From Cellulosilyticum sp. I15G10I2 (GTDB lineage: Bacteria > Bacillota > Clostridia > Lachnospirales > Cellulosilyticaceae): a stretch of DNA of 64,000 nt. The stretch spans positions 310,001 through 374,000 of the forward strand of contig NZ_FMMP01000006.1 of the NCBI RefSeq assembly GCF_900095725.1, given 5' to 3'. The notes under the pieces are model-generated. The model was not told the DNA's origin. It made no database searches and saw nothing but the letters and a program-made list of their open reading frames with translations. A program made the translations under genes and the position numbers. How positions within the stretch are numbered: the stretch's first letter is position 1; each line of letters starts with the position of its first letter. Shown here in pieces: positions 45,330 to 53,466 of the stretch.

Positions 45330-45695
45330 ATGGACGTTATGGAATATGTAAGAGCATTTATTGTAGGAGGAGCTATTTGTGTACTTGGGCAAATCCTGCT
45401 TGATCGGGCACATCTTACGACAGGAAAGATAATGGTTTCATTTGTAATCGGAGGGGCTATACTTCATGCACTTGGATTATATCAACCTATTATTGATTTT
45501 GCGGGAGCAGGTGCATCCGTACCCATCTCAGGGTTTGGCTATGCACTTGCAAAAGGGGCAATAGAAGAAGTTGGTAAACAAGGTTTTATGGGTGCTTTTT
45601 CGGGAGGTATTAAAGCCACAGCGGCAGGTATTACAGCAGCTGTAGTTTTTGGCTATACAGCTGCTGTTTTTGCGAATCCTAAAAGTAAATCTTGA
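45330..45695 (+). CDS. spoVAE: stage V sporulation protein AE
   Basis: A 121-residue membrane protein (SpoVAEB type). The start YVRAFIVGGAICVLGQILLD and the loop GAGASVPISGFGYALAKGAI mirror SpoVAC, its paralogue. The open frame extends far upstream inside spoVAD, but GGAGG precedes the ATG chosen, 11 bp after the spoVAD stop. It is the last gene of the operon. Confidence 0.93.
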   Translation: MDVMEYVRAFIVGGAICVLGQILLDRAHLTTGKIMVSFVIGGAILHALGLYQPIIDFAGAGASVPISGFGYALAKGAIEEVGKQGFMGAFSGGIKATAAGITAAVVFGYTAAVFANPKSKS

Positions 45696-45893
45696 TATAA
45701 ATAAGATAATATCTGCATATTTACTATAGAATATTAGGCAATATGGGATATTATCATTACATAATTGTGTGAATAATATTAAAGTATTCAATAGTACTTA
45801 ATTAATAATCAATAATGAATTATAGAATTAGACTGGAAAATAGATATATAATTCATTATAATAGTATTTATATGATTAAAAGGAGATGTCTAT

Positions 45894-46379
45894 ATGAAAA
45901 ATGATATTTTAGAACTTTTACAAGAAAATAGTAAGTATACTGCCAGTGATATAGCCACAATGTTAGGATTAGATATAGAAGCCGTAAAAAAAGATATAGC
46001 GGAGATGGAAAAAGAACAAATTATATGCGGGTACAGTGTGCTTATAAACTGGGATAAGACCGATAAAAAAGATATTGTTACAGCACTTATAGAGGTGCGT
46101 GTTACACCTCAAAGAGGTGAAGGATTTGATAGGGTCGCAGAACGCATTTATAAATTTAAAGAGGTTAAAGCTGTTTATCTGATGTCGGGTGGTTTTGATT
46201 TTACTGTTATCATTGAAGGAAAGACAATGAAAGAGGTTGCATTGTTTGTTGGACAGAAGCTAGCACCTTTAGAGTCAGTCCTAAGTACAGCTACTCATTT
46301 TGTGCTTAAGAAATATAAGGATTACGGTGTCATTTTTGAAGAAAGTAAAAAAGATGAAAGGATGATTATATCACCATGA
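45894..46379 (+). CDS. Lrp/AsnC family transcriptional regulator
   Basis: A 161-residue regulator. The helix-turn-helix is at residues about 15-40 (KYTASDIATMLGLDIEAVKK). The C-terminal RAM ligand-binding domain follows (IVTALIEVRVTPQRGEGFD, then VKAVYLMSGGFDFTVIIEG). It overlaps the aminotransferase start by four bases (ATGA-type junction), and this pair is common in Clostridia. It likely senses an amino acid and controls the shared transcript. Confidence 0.9.
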   Translation: MKNDILELLQENSKYTASDIATMLGLDIEAVKKDIAEMEKEQIICGYSVLINWDKTDKKDIVTALIEVRVTPQRGEGFDRVAERIYKFKEVKAVYLMSGGFDFTVIIEGKTMKEVALFVGQKLAPLESVLSTATHFVLKKYKDYGVIFEESKKDERMIISP

Positions 46380-47542
46380 ACATAGAACAAATGATTTCAA
46401 AACAAGTGAGGGATGTTCCGCCGTCTGGCATCAGAAAGTTTTTTGATATTGTAAATGAAATGGGTGATGCCATTTCTCTTGGTGTTGGAGAACCAGATTT
46501 TGATACTCCTTGGCATATTAGAGAAGAAGGCATTTATTCATTAGAAAAAGGTAGAACGATTTATTCTGCAAATGCAGGTTTATTAGAGCTTAGACAGGCA
46601 ATTTGCCAGTATATGAAAAGAAGGTTTGATCTAGACTATTCAGCAACTCAACAAACCCTTGTAACTGTAGGTGGCAGTGAGGGGATTGATGTAGCTCTTA
46701 GAACGCTTATTGAGCCAGGAGATGAAGTGCTTATTCCTGAGCCTTGTTTTGTATCGTATAAACCCTGTACATTATTTGCAGGTGGAACACCTGTGGTTAT
46801 TCCTACAAAAGAAGAAAACAATTTCAAGCTTACGCCAGAGGAACTAGAAAGATACATAACCCCTCAAACTAAAATTCTTATCTTGCCTTATCCAAATAAT
46901 CCAACAGGAGCTATTATGGAGAGAGAAGAGTTAGAAAAAATAGCTGATGTGATTCGTGATAAAAATATTATAGTAATATCGGATGAGATTTATGCAGAGC
47001 TTACTTACGGTAAAGAGCATGTTTCGATTGCTAATATTGAGGGCATGTATGAGCGAACTATCATATTAAGTGGATTCTCAAAAGCTTATGCGATGACAGG
47101 CTGGCGACTTGGGTATGCATTAGGCCCAGAGGCCATTATAAGTGCCATGACCAAAATGCATCAGTTTACGATTATGTGTGCGCCAACTACTAGCCAGTAT
47201 GCAGCTATAGAAGCTATGAAAAATGGTGATGAAGATGTGAAAATGATGAGAAAAGCCTATGATCAGAGACGAAGATTGATGGTTGATAGATTTAGAGGAA
47301 TGGGCTTATCTTGTTTTGAGCCTGAAGGCGCTTTTTATGTCTTTCCATCTATACAAAAAACTGGGCTTACTAGCGAAGGATTCTGCGAAGAGCTGCTTAA
47401 GGATCAAAAAGTTGCAGTAGTTCCTGGAACAGCATTTGGAGGCTATGGAGAAGGCTTTATAAGGTGCTCCTATGCGTATTCTGTTGATGAACTTAAAGAA
47501 GCTTTAACGCGTATCGAAAAGTTTCTTCATAAAATATTATAA
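46376..47542 (+). CDS. class I/II aminotransferase (PLP)
   Basis: A 388-residue fold-type I aminotransferase. Landmarks are ISLGVGEPDFDTPWHI, the PLP-contact PNNPTGAIMEREEL, DEIYAELTYG, and the Schiff-base lysine in LSGFSKAYAMTGWRLGYALG. An Arg near the end (FIRCSYAYS) binds the substrate carboxylate. It resembles aspartate/aromatic aminotransferases (PatA/AspC group); the amino acid is not certain. Translation is coupled to the Lrp regulator. Confidence 0.92.
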   Translation: MNIEQMISKQVRDVPPSGIRKFFDIVNEMGDAISLGVGEPDFDTPWHIREEGIYSLEKGRTIYSANAGLLELRQAICQYMKRRFDLDYSATQQTLVTVGGSEGIDVALRTLIEPGDEVLIPEPCFVSYKPCTLFAGGTPVVIPTKEENNFKLTPEELERYITPQTKILILPYPNNPTGAIMEREELEKIADVIRDKNIIVISDEIYAELTYGKEHVSIANIEGMYERTIILSGFSKAYAMTGWRLGYALGPEAIISAMTKMHQFTIMCAPTTSQYAAIEAMKNGDEDVKMMRKAYDQRRRLMVDRFRGMGLSCFEPEGAFYVFPSIQKTGLTSEGFCEELLKDQKVAVVPGTAFGGYGEGFIRCSYAYSVDELKEALTRIEKFLHKIL

Positions 47543-47594
47543 TAAAAGTATAAAAAATAAGCTACATATGTAGCTTATTTTTTATACTTTTATT
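47541..47594. terminator. 54-bp perfect palindrome shared by convergent genes
   Basis: Two 27-bp arms with no spacer, centred on ACAT/ATGT: the left arm begins AATAAAAGTATAAAAAATAA and the right arm is its exact complement. It has A/T-rich ends and works as terminator for both the aminotransferase and the perR gene, overlapping the perR stop. Confidence 0.85.
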
Positions 47595-48009
47595 AATGCT
47601 GTTTACATTCTGGGCAAATACCGTAAAAATAGAGTTGTTCATGAGACAAATCAAATTGTGTAAGAGAGGCAACTTCTTCTCTAAGCTGCGCTACACTTTG
47701 GACATGATGCATATCTACAACCTTATGGCAGGCCATACATTTGATGTGCGGATGGGGTGAAGTGTCGGCATCATACCTATAACTATCTTCACCAATATTT
47801 AATTGTTGGACTAAGCCGTGTTTAACTAGTGCATCTAGTGTCTTATAAACTGTTGCAAGGCTCATAGTAGGATATTCATCATGTAGAGTTGTATAGATGG
47901 TTTCAGCACTTGGGTGTGCAGACGTATTACGCAGCATTCTAAAAATAGAAAGTCTTTGGGGTGTTACTTTAAGGTTATGGTCTTTTAAAATAGTTGTTAG
48001 TTCTAACAT
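47593..48009 (-). CDS. perR: Fur family regulator, PerR-like
   Basis: A 138-residue Fur-family repressor. The winged helix contains LKVTPQRLSIFRMLRNTSAH and MSLATVYKTLDALVKHGLV. The metal region HPHIKCMACHKVVDMHH and the C-terminal FYGICPECKQH carry two CxxC pairs for structural zinc. His and Asp positions (D-A-D near 83, H-P-H, V-V-D) follow PerR, the peroxide sensor, more than Fur. The start is the second ATG, eight bases after AGGA. An AT-rich inverted repeat upstream may be its own operator. Confidence 0.85.
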   Translation of the reverse strand: MLELTTILKDHNLKVTPQRLSIFRMLRNTSAHPSAETIYTTLHDEYPTMSLATVYKTLDALVKHGLVQQLNIGEDSYRYDADTSPHPHIKCMACHKVVDMHHVQSVAQLREEVASLTQFDLSHEQLYFYGICPECKQH

Positions 48010-48018
48010 AAATATCAT

Positions 48019-48070
48019 CCTAACTAATAATTATTATTATATAATTTTGATTATAATATAATAATAGTTA
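48019..48070 (-). promoter_or_regulatory. candidate autoregulatory operator of perR
   Basis: AT-rich inverted repeat TATTATTATAT...ATATAATAATA with a 17-base spacer, containing TGATTATAATATAAT, which is loosely like Fur/PerR boxes. The match to the PerR consensus is imperfect. Confidence 0.3.
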
Positions 48071-48233
48071 AAATGCAATGGGTGAAAACAAATTTTTCTC
48101 AGTATTTTAGAAAATAGTAAAATTTTGATGTAGTAGAACAAGACGCTTATAAGTAAATCTTATATTTTCTGTTATATTTATCCTAGTATGTTAATAAACA
48201 TACAATAAATAGATGTATTAGGGGGAAGAAAAT

Positions 48234-48548
48234 ATGATTGACCTAAGTAGCATTGAATTTGATTTTTTAGAATATATACAAGAAGAATGGGATAGTTACA
48301 TGGAAGAAGGTTGTGATATTGAAGATGCTACAAGTCAAATTTTAATGCAGTATGAGGATATGCTAGATGAGAAGGAAAGAATTGCACTCTATATTGTACT
48401 GGGGAATATTCAGATGGATTTAGCCTTTATAGATCAAAGAGTTAAAGCAGAAATAAGTGAGATTATTGCATCTAAGATAGCAGATGAAATGTTTGAAGGT
48501 AATAAGCAAATTAAGAAAGTCTTAAGTCAAGTTAAAAAATATTTATAG
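48234..48548 (+). CDS. hypothetical protein, 104 aa
   Basis: Not recognised. A small acidic, all-helical soluble protein (DFLEYIQEEWDSYMEEGCDI near the start, later EKERIALYIVLGNIQMDLAF). GGGGGA precedes the start and a terminator follows, so it is transcribed alone. It has no Cys pair or DNA-binding motif. Confidence 0.65.
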   Translation: MIDLSSIEFDFLEYIQEEWDSYMEEGCDIEDATSQILMQYEDMLDEKERIALYIVLGNIQMDLAFIDQRVKAEISEIIASKIADEMFEGNKQIKKVLSQVKKYL

Positions 48549-48558
48549 AGTATGATAA

Positions 48559-48602
48559 AAACAATGCTATAGCTCCATTAGAGATTATAGCATTGTTTTT
48601 AG
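48559..48602 (+). terminator. intrinsic terminator
   Basis: AACAATGCTATA / TATAGCATTGTT with a loop that includes CTC/GAG pairing, then five T. Confidence 0.8.
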
Positions 48603-48667
48603 TTCTTTTAAAAGTTGCATTAGAATTTGTTGCATACTATAATAATTTTTAAGAGGTGAAGATACGG

Positions 48668-49342
48668 ATGTTAAAAATAATAGCTGCTGCATTAATGCTT
48701 ATAGATCATCTAGGAATGGTTTTTTTTCAAGATCAATTTGGGTATAGAATAATAGGCCGGTTATCTATGCCTATATTTGCATATTGTGTTGCGCAAGGAT
48801 TCTATAAAACAACTTCATATGAAAAATATTTTGAGCGTATGGGAGTTTTTGCCATTGTATCACAAATTCCCTTCTGGATGATGATGTATGTTACAAATCC
48901 AGTTTACTTTAATTTTATGCATTTTAATATTGGTTTTACATTTTTAGGGGCACTGTGTACACTTCGCTTATACAAAACTATTAGAAATCATACATGTGAT
49001 AATAAAATGATAAATATTTTAGGTATTAATGTAATACTTATCTTAACAACGCTATTAAGATGTGACTATGGTGCTTATGCGATATGCCTAGTGTTAGTAT
49101 TTTATGAGTTTTATATCATGCGCAAAGATATACTTTTAACATTTATAATGCTGGCTGCAGCGACATTTTCACTTTTTTTTATAGGAAGAGCAGATCAAAT
49201 AAAAGTACAGCTTCTAGGTTTACCAGCCTTTTTAATTATTATTGCATTAAAGGACTTACCGCTTAAGCAGTTTAAATATTTTTTCTATATTTTTTATCCT
49301 CTACATATGCTTGTTTTAAGCTTCATTAAGTGGGTACAGTGA
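48668..49342 (+). CDS. TraX family membrane protein
   Basis: A 224-residue multi-pass membrane protein of the TraX family. The start MLKIIAAALMLIDHLGMVFF is the family hallmark, followed by RIIGRLSMPIFAYCVAQGFY and about seven further segments. F-plasmid TraX acetylates pilin, and chromosomal relatives are probably acyltransferases acting on surface polymers. A GTG four codons upstream overlaps the AAGAGGTG ribosome site, so the ATG is taken. No conjugation genes are nearby. Confidence 0.85.
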   Translation: MLKIIAAALMLIDHLGMVFFQDQFGYRIIGRLSMPIFAYCVAQGFYKTTSYEKYFERMGVFAIVSQIPFWMMMYVTNPVYFNFMHFNIGFTFLGALCTLRLYKTIRNHTCDNKMINILGINVILILTTLLRCDYGAYAICLVLVFYEFYIMRKDILLTFIMLAAATFSLFFIGRADQIKVQLLGLPAFLIIIALKDLPLKQFKYFFYIFYPLHMLVLSFIKWVQ

Positions 49343-49458
49343 GAATTGAAGAGGGTGATAACGATAAATATAGATATTTTTTAATAGCAGAGCAAGACTT
49401 AGTGTAAGGCTATTTAAGAGAAAAAAGGCAGAAGATTATAATCAGAATAGGAGCTAAA

Positions 49459-50514
49459 ATGAAAAAAAACTATATACATTGGATCACTAGACTTCAACTT
49501 GTTTTAATAGCAATCTTTATCAGTTTTAATACGGGGTGCCAGTTCAATAAAGAACAAGCAGTGCGTACAGAGATACATTTTATAGATACTGGAAATTCAG
49601 ATGCAATACTTATTAAACAAGGAGATAATGCCGCTTTAATTGATGGGGGAGATAATGATGATGAAGAACTTATTGCAGCATATATCAAAAATCAAGGCAT
49701 AAAACAATTTGAGTATGTTTTCGTTACACATCCGGATGCAGATCATATAGGGGGATTAGATGCTGTCATTGACCAGTTTGCAGTTAATGCTGTTTATGTA
49801 GGGAATGGTAAGGCGGATACAAAAACTTATAGAGATTTTATTGAAGCATTAATGAATAAAGGACTGACACCTAGCGTTCCACTTTTAAACAGCACCTTTA
49901 AGATGGGTAATGCTGATTTTAAAGTACTTAGTGTAGCAAGTGCTAAAGATGTGAATAATACATCACTTGTGCTGCTGTATACCAATGGTAAGGATAAGTT
50001 GTTATTTATGGGTGATGTAGATAAAGAGATTGAAAGAAATATCAATGTAGGCAAAGTAGATCTTATTAAAATAGGTCATCATGGCTCAAGAAGTTCAAGC
50101 GACAAAGCGTTTTTAATACAAATAGAGCCTAAGTATGCTGTAATAACGGTTGGAGAGCGGAATAAATATGGACATCCTCATGCAGAAACAATGGAGGTAC
50201 TAGAGCAGTTAGCGATTCCGGTTTATAGAACGGATGAAGGCGGTAATCTTATCTTTGTTTCTACAGGGAATGGCGTTACTACCAAGCAATTGCCAAATAG
50301 TTATTTATCAGGAGAAAGTAAAAAGTCTAAACAAAATGTAGAGACTAATAAACAGCCTCAAAAAGTAGTAACACACACAACCTATGCAAAAGTTTTTTTT
50401 ACTAAGAATAGTAAGAAATATCATAGTCTATTAAGTTGCTCTGGGATGAAGTCACCACAACAAGGAACACTAGAGGATGTAGGTGACCGAACAGCTTGTA
50501 ATAAGTGTTACTAA
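49459..50514 (+). CDS. lipoprotein metallo-beta-lactamase fold hydrolase, ComEC C-terminal-like
   Basis: A 351-residue exported hydrolase. The signal peptide ends in a lipobox-like FNTGC (Cys27). The MBL domain reads EIHFIDTGNSDAILIKQGDN, VTHPDADHIGG (zinc ligands), LLFMGDVDKEIE and LIKIGHHGSRSSS, the pattern of ComEC/Rec2 C-terminal domains and related surface enzymes. A Lys/Gln-rich linker follows. A C-terminal motif with KYHSLLSC and TACNKCY resembles the small Ada-like metal-binding module found on such proteins. It is probably membrane-anchored; the substrate is unknown. Confidence 0.85.
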   Translation: MKKNYIHWITRLQLVLIAIFISFNTGCQFNKEQAVRTEIHFIDTGNSDAILIKQGDNAALIDGGDNDDEELIAAYIKNQGIKQFEYVFVTHPDADHIGGLDAVIDQFAVNAVYVGNGKADTKTYRDFIEALMNKGLTPSVPLLNSTFKMGNADFKVLSVASAKDVNNTSLVLLYTNGKDKLLFMGDVDKEIERNINVGKVDLIKIGHHGSRSSSDKAFLIQIEPKYAVITVGERNKYGHPHAETMEVLEQLAIPVYRTDEGGNLIFVSTGNGVTTKQLPNSYLSGESKKSKQNVETNKQPQKVVTHTTYAKVFFTKNSKKYHSLLSCSGMKSPQQGTLEDVGDRTACNKCY

Positions 50515-50521
50515 ATGATTA

Positions 50522-50558
50522 ATAACCTAGTCTTTGATAGCTAGGTTTATTTTTTATT
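50522..50558 (+). terminator. intrinsic terminator
   Basis: AACCTAG / CTAGGTT with a ten-base loop and a T-rich tail. Confidence 0.75.
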
Positions 50559-50655
50559 TATAAAAGTATTTATTTATAAAAAATGCTAATAATAAATGAG
50601 TGCACATAACAAGCAAATTCAAAAGAATATAATTCAGAACAATGTGGTGATGCAG

Positions 50656-51726
50656 ATGAAAAAGATTTTTATAATAATTATGTTATGTTCTAGCTTTTTT
50701 AGTGGAATAGTATATGCCAAAGATCGAGAAATATCTGTTGTAGTCAACGACAAGCTCATATCACGGGAGGAAGGACAGATTGATATGGTAAATGGCGTTG
50801 CATATATTTCAGTTAAGTTTTTAGAACCCGCACTCAATATCGATATGTATTGGATGAATGAAATAGGGCAGGTTCAGCTGAATAAAGATGAGAAAATAAT
50901 GATTCTAAATCTGCACGACAATACCCTTACAACAGACTGGTTAAATGTTGAGCGCTATATGGTAGTTAGCAAGAATAACGATATAATGGTACCAATGCGT
51001 TTAGTAGCAGAATATTTTGGCTATAAAGTTAGTTTTAAGTCTGATGGGCCAATCATTAGTATTACAAGTAGTGAAAAGCTTCAAGAACAAGACGAAAAGG
51101 CGACTCAGAAAGAAAAAGCACACCATAAAGTTATTTATTTAACTTTTGATGATGGTCCAAGCCCATATACAGACAAGCTGTTAGAATTACTGGATAAATA
51201 TCAGGTAAAAGCTACATTTTTTATGTTAGACGGTGCAATGAAAAAAAATCCAGAAAGTGTTAAACATATCGTAGAAAGAGGCCATGCAGTAGGATTACAC
51301 GGCGTAACACATAAACCTCATACATTTTATTGTGGACATGATGGTCCACTTAAAGAAATGGAGCAGACTAATGAAACACTTGAAAGTATCGTAGGCTTTA
51401 GAAGCTGTCTAATAAGAACGCCTTTTGGCAGCAATCCACATCTAACCTTAAAACAATATCTTAATCTCGTAAGCCACGAGTATCGTATATGGGATTGGAA
51501 TATTGACTCGAAAGATTGGGCATACAATAATCCCCATAAAGCGTTTAATACAACGATCAAGAACATGAAAACTTCAAAAAAAGAACCTAAGGTAGTGCTT
51601 TTTCATGATATGAAATACGTTGTAGAAACCTTAGAATTATTTTTAAAATGGATGGATGAAAATCAGTATACCTCAAAAGAAATTACAGCAGATTTAGTTC
51701 CGGTTAAAATGACACAAAAAAAATAG
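50656..51726 (+). CDS. exported polysaccharide deacetylase with stalk-binding N-domain
   Basis: About 356 residues. A signal peptide (KKIFIIIMLCSSFFSGIVYA) is followed by a copper-amine-oxidase N-terminal-like domain (residues about 25-140), common in clostridial surface proteins. A NodB deacetylase domain comes next: YLTFDDGPSPYTDKLLELL (catalytic Asp-Asp), VGLHGVTHKPHTFY (metal His), RTPFGSNPH and VVLFHDMK. It likely removes acetyl groups from peptidoglycan or another wall polymer. Starts upstream in the frame (up to 20 codons) lack good ribosome sites; the exact start among close ATGs is uncertain. Confidence 0.88.
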   Translation: MKKIFIIIMLCSSFFSGIVYAKDREISVVVNDKLISREEGQIDMVNGVAYISVKFLEPALNIDMYWMNEIGQVQLNKDEKIMILNLHDNTLTTDWLNVERYMVVSKNNDIMVPMRLVAEYFGYKVSFKSDGPIISITSSEKLQEQDEKATQKEKAHHKVIYLTFDDGPSPYTDKLLELLDKYQVKATFFMLDGAMKKNPESVKHIVERGHAVGLHGVTHKPHTFYCGHDGPLKEMEQTNETLESIVGFRSCLIRTPFGSNPHLTLKQYLNLVSHEYRIWDWNIDSKDWAYNNPHKAFNTTIKNMKTSKKEPKVVLFHDMKYVVETLELFLKWMDENQYTSKEITADLVPVKMTQKK

Positions 51727-51732
51727 AAAATT

Positions 51733-51797
51733 TCTATCATAAATAAAAGTCTTCTTATTATTTTAGTAAATATAAGAAGACTTTTATTTATGATAGA
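51733..51797. terminator. 26-bp perfect inverted repeat, terminator-like
   Basis: Left arm 51733-51758 (TCTATCATAAATAAAAGTCT..), a 13-base spacer, and an exact complement at 51772-51797. It follows the deacetylase stop. It is longer than usual for an intrinsic terminator. Confidence 0.7.
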
Positions 51798-51986
51798 ATG
51801 GATGAACTGAACAATTACTCCATCAAATACCTTACTAAAAAATAAAATGTGGGAGAAGATAAGATTTATAGAGATAGCTTACAATCAATAGCATTTATAA
51901 ATCTATCAAAAGGCATATTTAAGATAGAAGCTAAAGGATTAAGTATTCTATAACAGTTAAAATAGAGTGAAAAAGGAGGGGAAGTA

Positions 51987-52601
51987 ATGATTAATAAGTC
52001 AGAAAGCATTAAAAATATTGCAAGTGCAGTGGTTAAGTTTCAGAGCAGAGTTGAAACCCTTAAAAGAACATCTTCTAATCCATTTTTTAAATCAACTTAT
52101 ACGACACTAGAAGATATTGTTGGTGCTATAAGGCCCGTCCTCGCGGAGTATGGCTTATCCTTCTTACAAAATACGAATGGGACCATAGCTGGTGATGTTA
52201 TTAGTGTGTCTACCATGCTTCTTCATGAAAGTGGAGAGTTTATAGAATTTGAGCCTTTACAAATTAAAATTACAGGGAATGTACAGCAGTCTATGGCTAC
52301 GGTTACTTATTTAAGACGCTATTCACTGCAATGTGCTTTAGGCATTGTGACAACAGATGAAGATGATGATGGCAATTTAGCAAGTGGTATTGATAAAACT
52401 CAGACTTCTAAAAACGGTAACTATAAAGTGACACCCAAACAGCTTTCAAGACTCTATACGATAGGGATGAAAAAGGGTTTTGATGCTAATGCTCTGAGAT
52501 CATTGTCTAAACTTGAAAGTCTTAACGATTTATCTAAAGAAAAATATGATAAACTTATACATTGGTTAGAACAAAAACCGGATACACAAGTTGGGGCCTA
52601 A
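51987..52601 (+). CDS. ERF family single-strand annealing protein
   Basis: A 204-residue protein of the ERF superfamily, phage-type recombinases that anneal complementary DNA strands. The N-terminal half has the family pattern NPFFKSTYTTLEDIVGAIRP, then LAEYGLSFLQNTNG and MATVTYLRRYSLQCALGI with DEDDDG after it. The C-terminus (TPKQLSRLYTIGMKKGFDAN) is like the extension found in phage and prophage ERF proteins. No other phage genes are near, so it is a domesticated or relic copy. GGAGGGG precedes the ATG. Confidence 0.88.
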   Translation: MINKSESIKNIASAVVKFQSRVETLKRTSSNPFFKSTYTTLEDIVGAIRPVLAEYGLSFLQNTNGTIAGDVISVSTMLLHESGEFIEFEPLQIKITGNVQQSMATVTYLRRYSLQCALGIVTTDEDDDGNLASGIDKTQTSKNGNYKVTPKQLSRLYTIGMKKGFDANALRSLSKLESLNDLSKEKYDKLIHWLEQKPDTQVGA

Positions 52602-52624
52602 TATTTTGGCTTTATAATAAAATT

Positions 52625-53140
52625 TTAAGTATCAAATCTTTCAAGAATTGCTTCAAGTATGGCAAGGGTATCAAGAGAAGTTACTCTTGAACGAAAATAC
52701 TCATCTAGTAGTGCAAGTCTTTCTATATCAGATGTTTCACGGATTAATAAACTGAGACTATATAAGCTGTTCTTAGCTAGATTAAGCACGTTAAAAGTAA
52801 GTAAAACATGTCTATTTTGGTCACTGACATCAGGGACAGTTGCTAAGTAGTCTTGGAGCATTCTATTAAGTCTTTCTATGTTATTGTTAATCAAATTAAT
52901 GCGTATTTCAAGTTGGGTATCCCCAGGAATTGGATCTCTAAGAGCCGCTTGTGCGATATCAAAAACTTGTCTTTGTATTGATTTTATTTCACTAATAAAT
53001 TGCTCAATTGTTTGTTTATGCTCGGCATTACTTATAGTAATATCCTGAATACTATCAGCGCTCAGCGGGACAAAAGTAAACGCAATAATTATAGATAAAA
53101 TAATGGAGATAAATGACTTAAATGAATAGTTTTGTTTCAT
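52625..53140 (-). CDS. exported helical protein, member 2 of a three-paralogue family
   Basis: Unknown function. A 171-residue protein with an N-terminal signal-like segment (FISIILSIIIAFTFVPLSAD) and an all-helical mature part. Shared family blocks are HKQTIEQFISEIKSIQR, IAQAALRDPI, VLLTFNVLNLAKNSLYSLSL and LLDEYFRSRVTSLDTLAILE. It is closest to the 53.5-kb paralogue, with which it forms a tandem pair; both carry their own copy of the conserved 5' element, so each is probably transcribed separately. No cysteines, catalytic motif or anchor sequence is visible. Confidence 0.72.
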   Translation of the reverse strand: MKQNYSFKSFISIILSIIIAFTFVPLSADSIQDITISNAEHKQTIEQFISEIKSIQRQVFDIAQAALRDPIPGDTQLEIRINLINNNIERLNRMLQDYLATVPDVSDQNRHVLLTFNVLNLAKNSLYSLSLLIRETSDIERLALLDEYFRSRVTSLDTLAILEAILERFDT

Positions 53141-53215
53141 GGGGCACCTCTAGTCAATGATAAACTTATCTATTTAAGATAACCATTTTTAAAATCTTTA
53201 TGACCATGTTTGTCC
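53141..53215 (-). promoter_or_regulatory. conserved 5' element, copy 2
   Basis: Read on the minus strand: TTTTAAAAATGGTTATCTTA followed by AATAGATAAGTTTATCATTG, ending ACTAGAGGTGCCCC before the ATG. It shares GGTTATCTTAAATA with copy 1 and TAGAGGTG with copies 3 and 4. Confidence 0.65.
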
Positions 53216-53230
53216 TTTATTTTTAGCAAA

Positions 53231-53261
53231 TAAAAAAGCTACTAGGGGAGTAGTAGCTTTT
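53231..53261 (-). terminator. terminator for the minus-strand paralogue 3
   Basis: AAAAGCTACT / AGTAGCTTTT stem; six T follow on the minus strand. Lies about 205 bp past the stop of the 53.5-kb gene and separates it from the next copy. Confidence 0.65.
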
Positions 53262-53466
53262 ACAAAGAGGGGGTTAATGAAAAATATTAGCGTGTATTTA
53301 TTACACTTTTTATTATAATTAATAATGATGGAGAATTTATGGAGATTAAATAAAATATGTTAGGGGTAAAATACTATTTGAACTTAATGGAAAAAGAAAT
53401 ATAATTTACAATGCAACTTTAATCGTAGAAGAAAACTAAGGCGCTAATAAACGTAAGTTTAATATG

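Noticed and set aside
48019-48070. Canonical PerR box upstream of the perR gene
   Set aside because: The best alignment misses several consensus positions, so it is listed only as a weak operator candidate.
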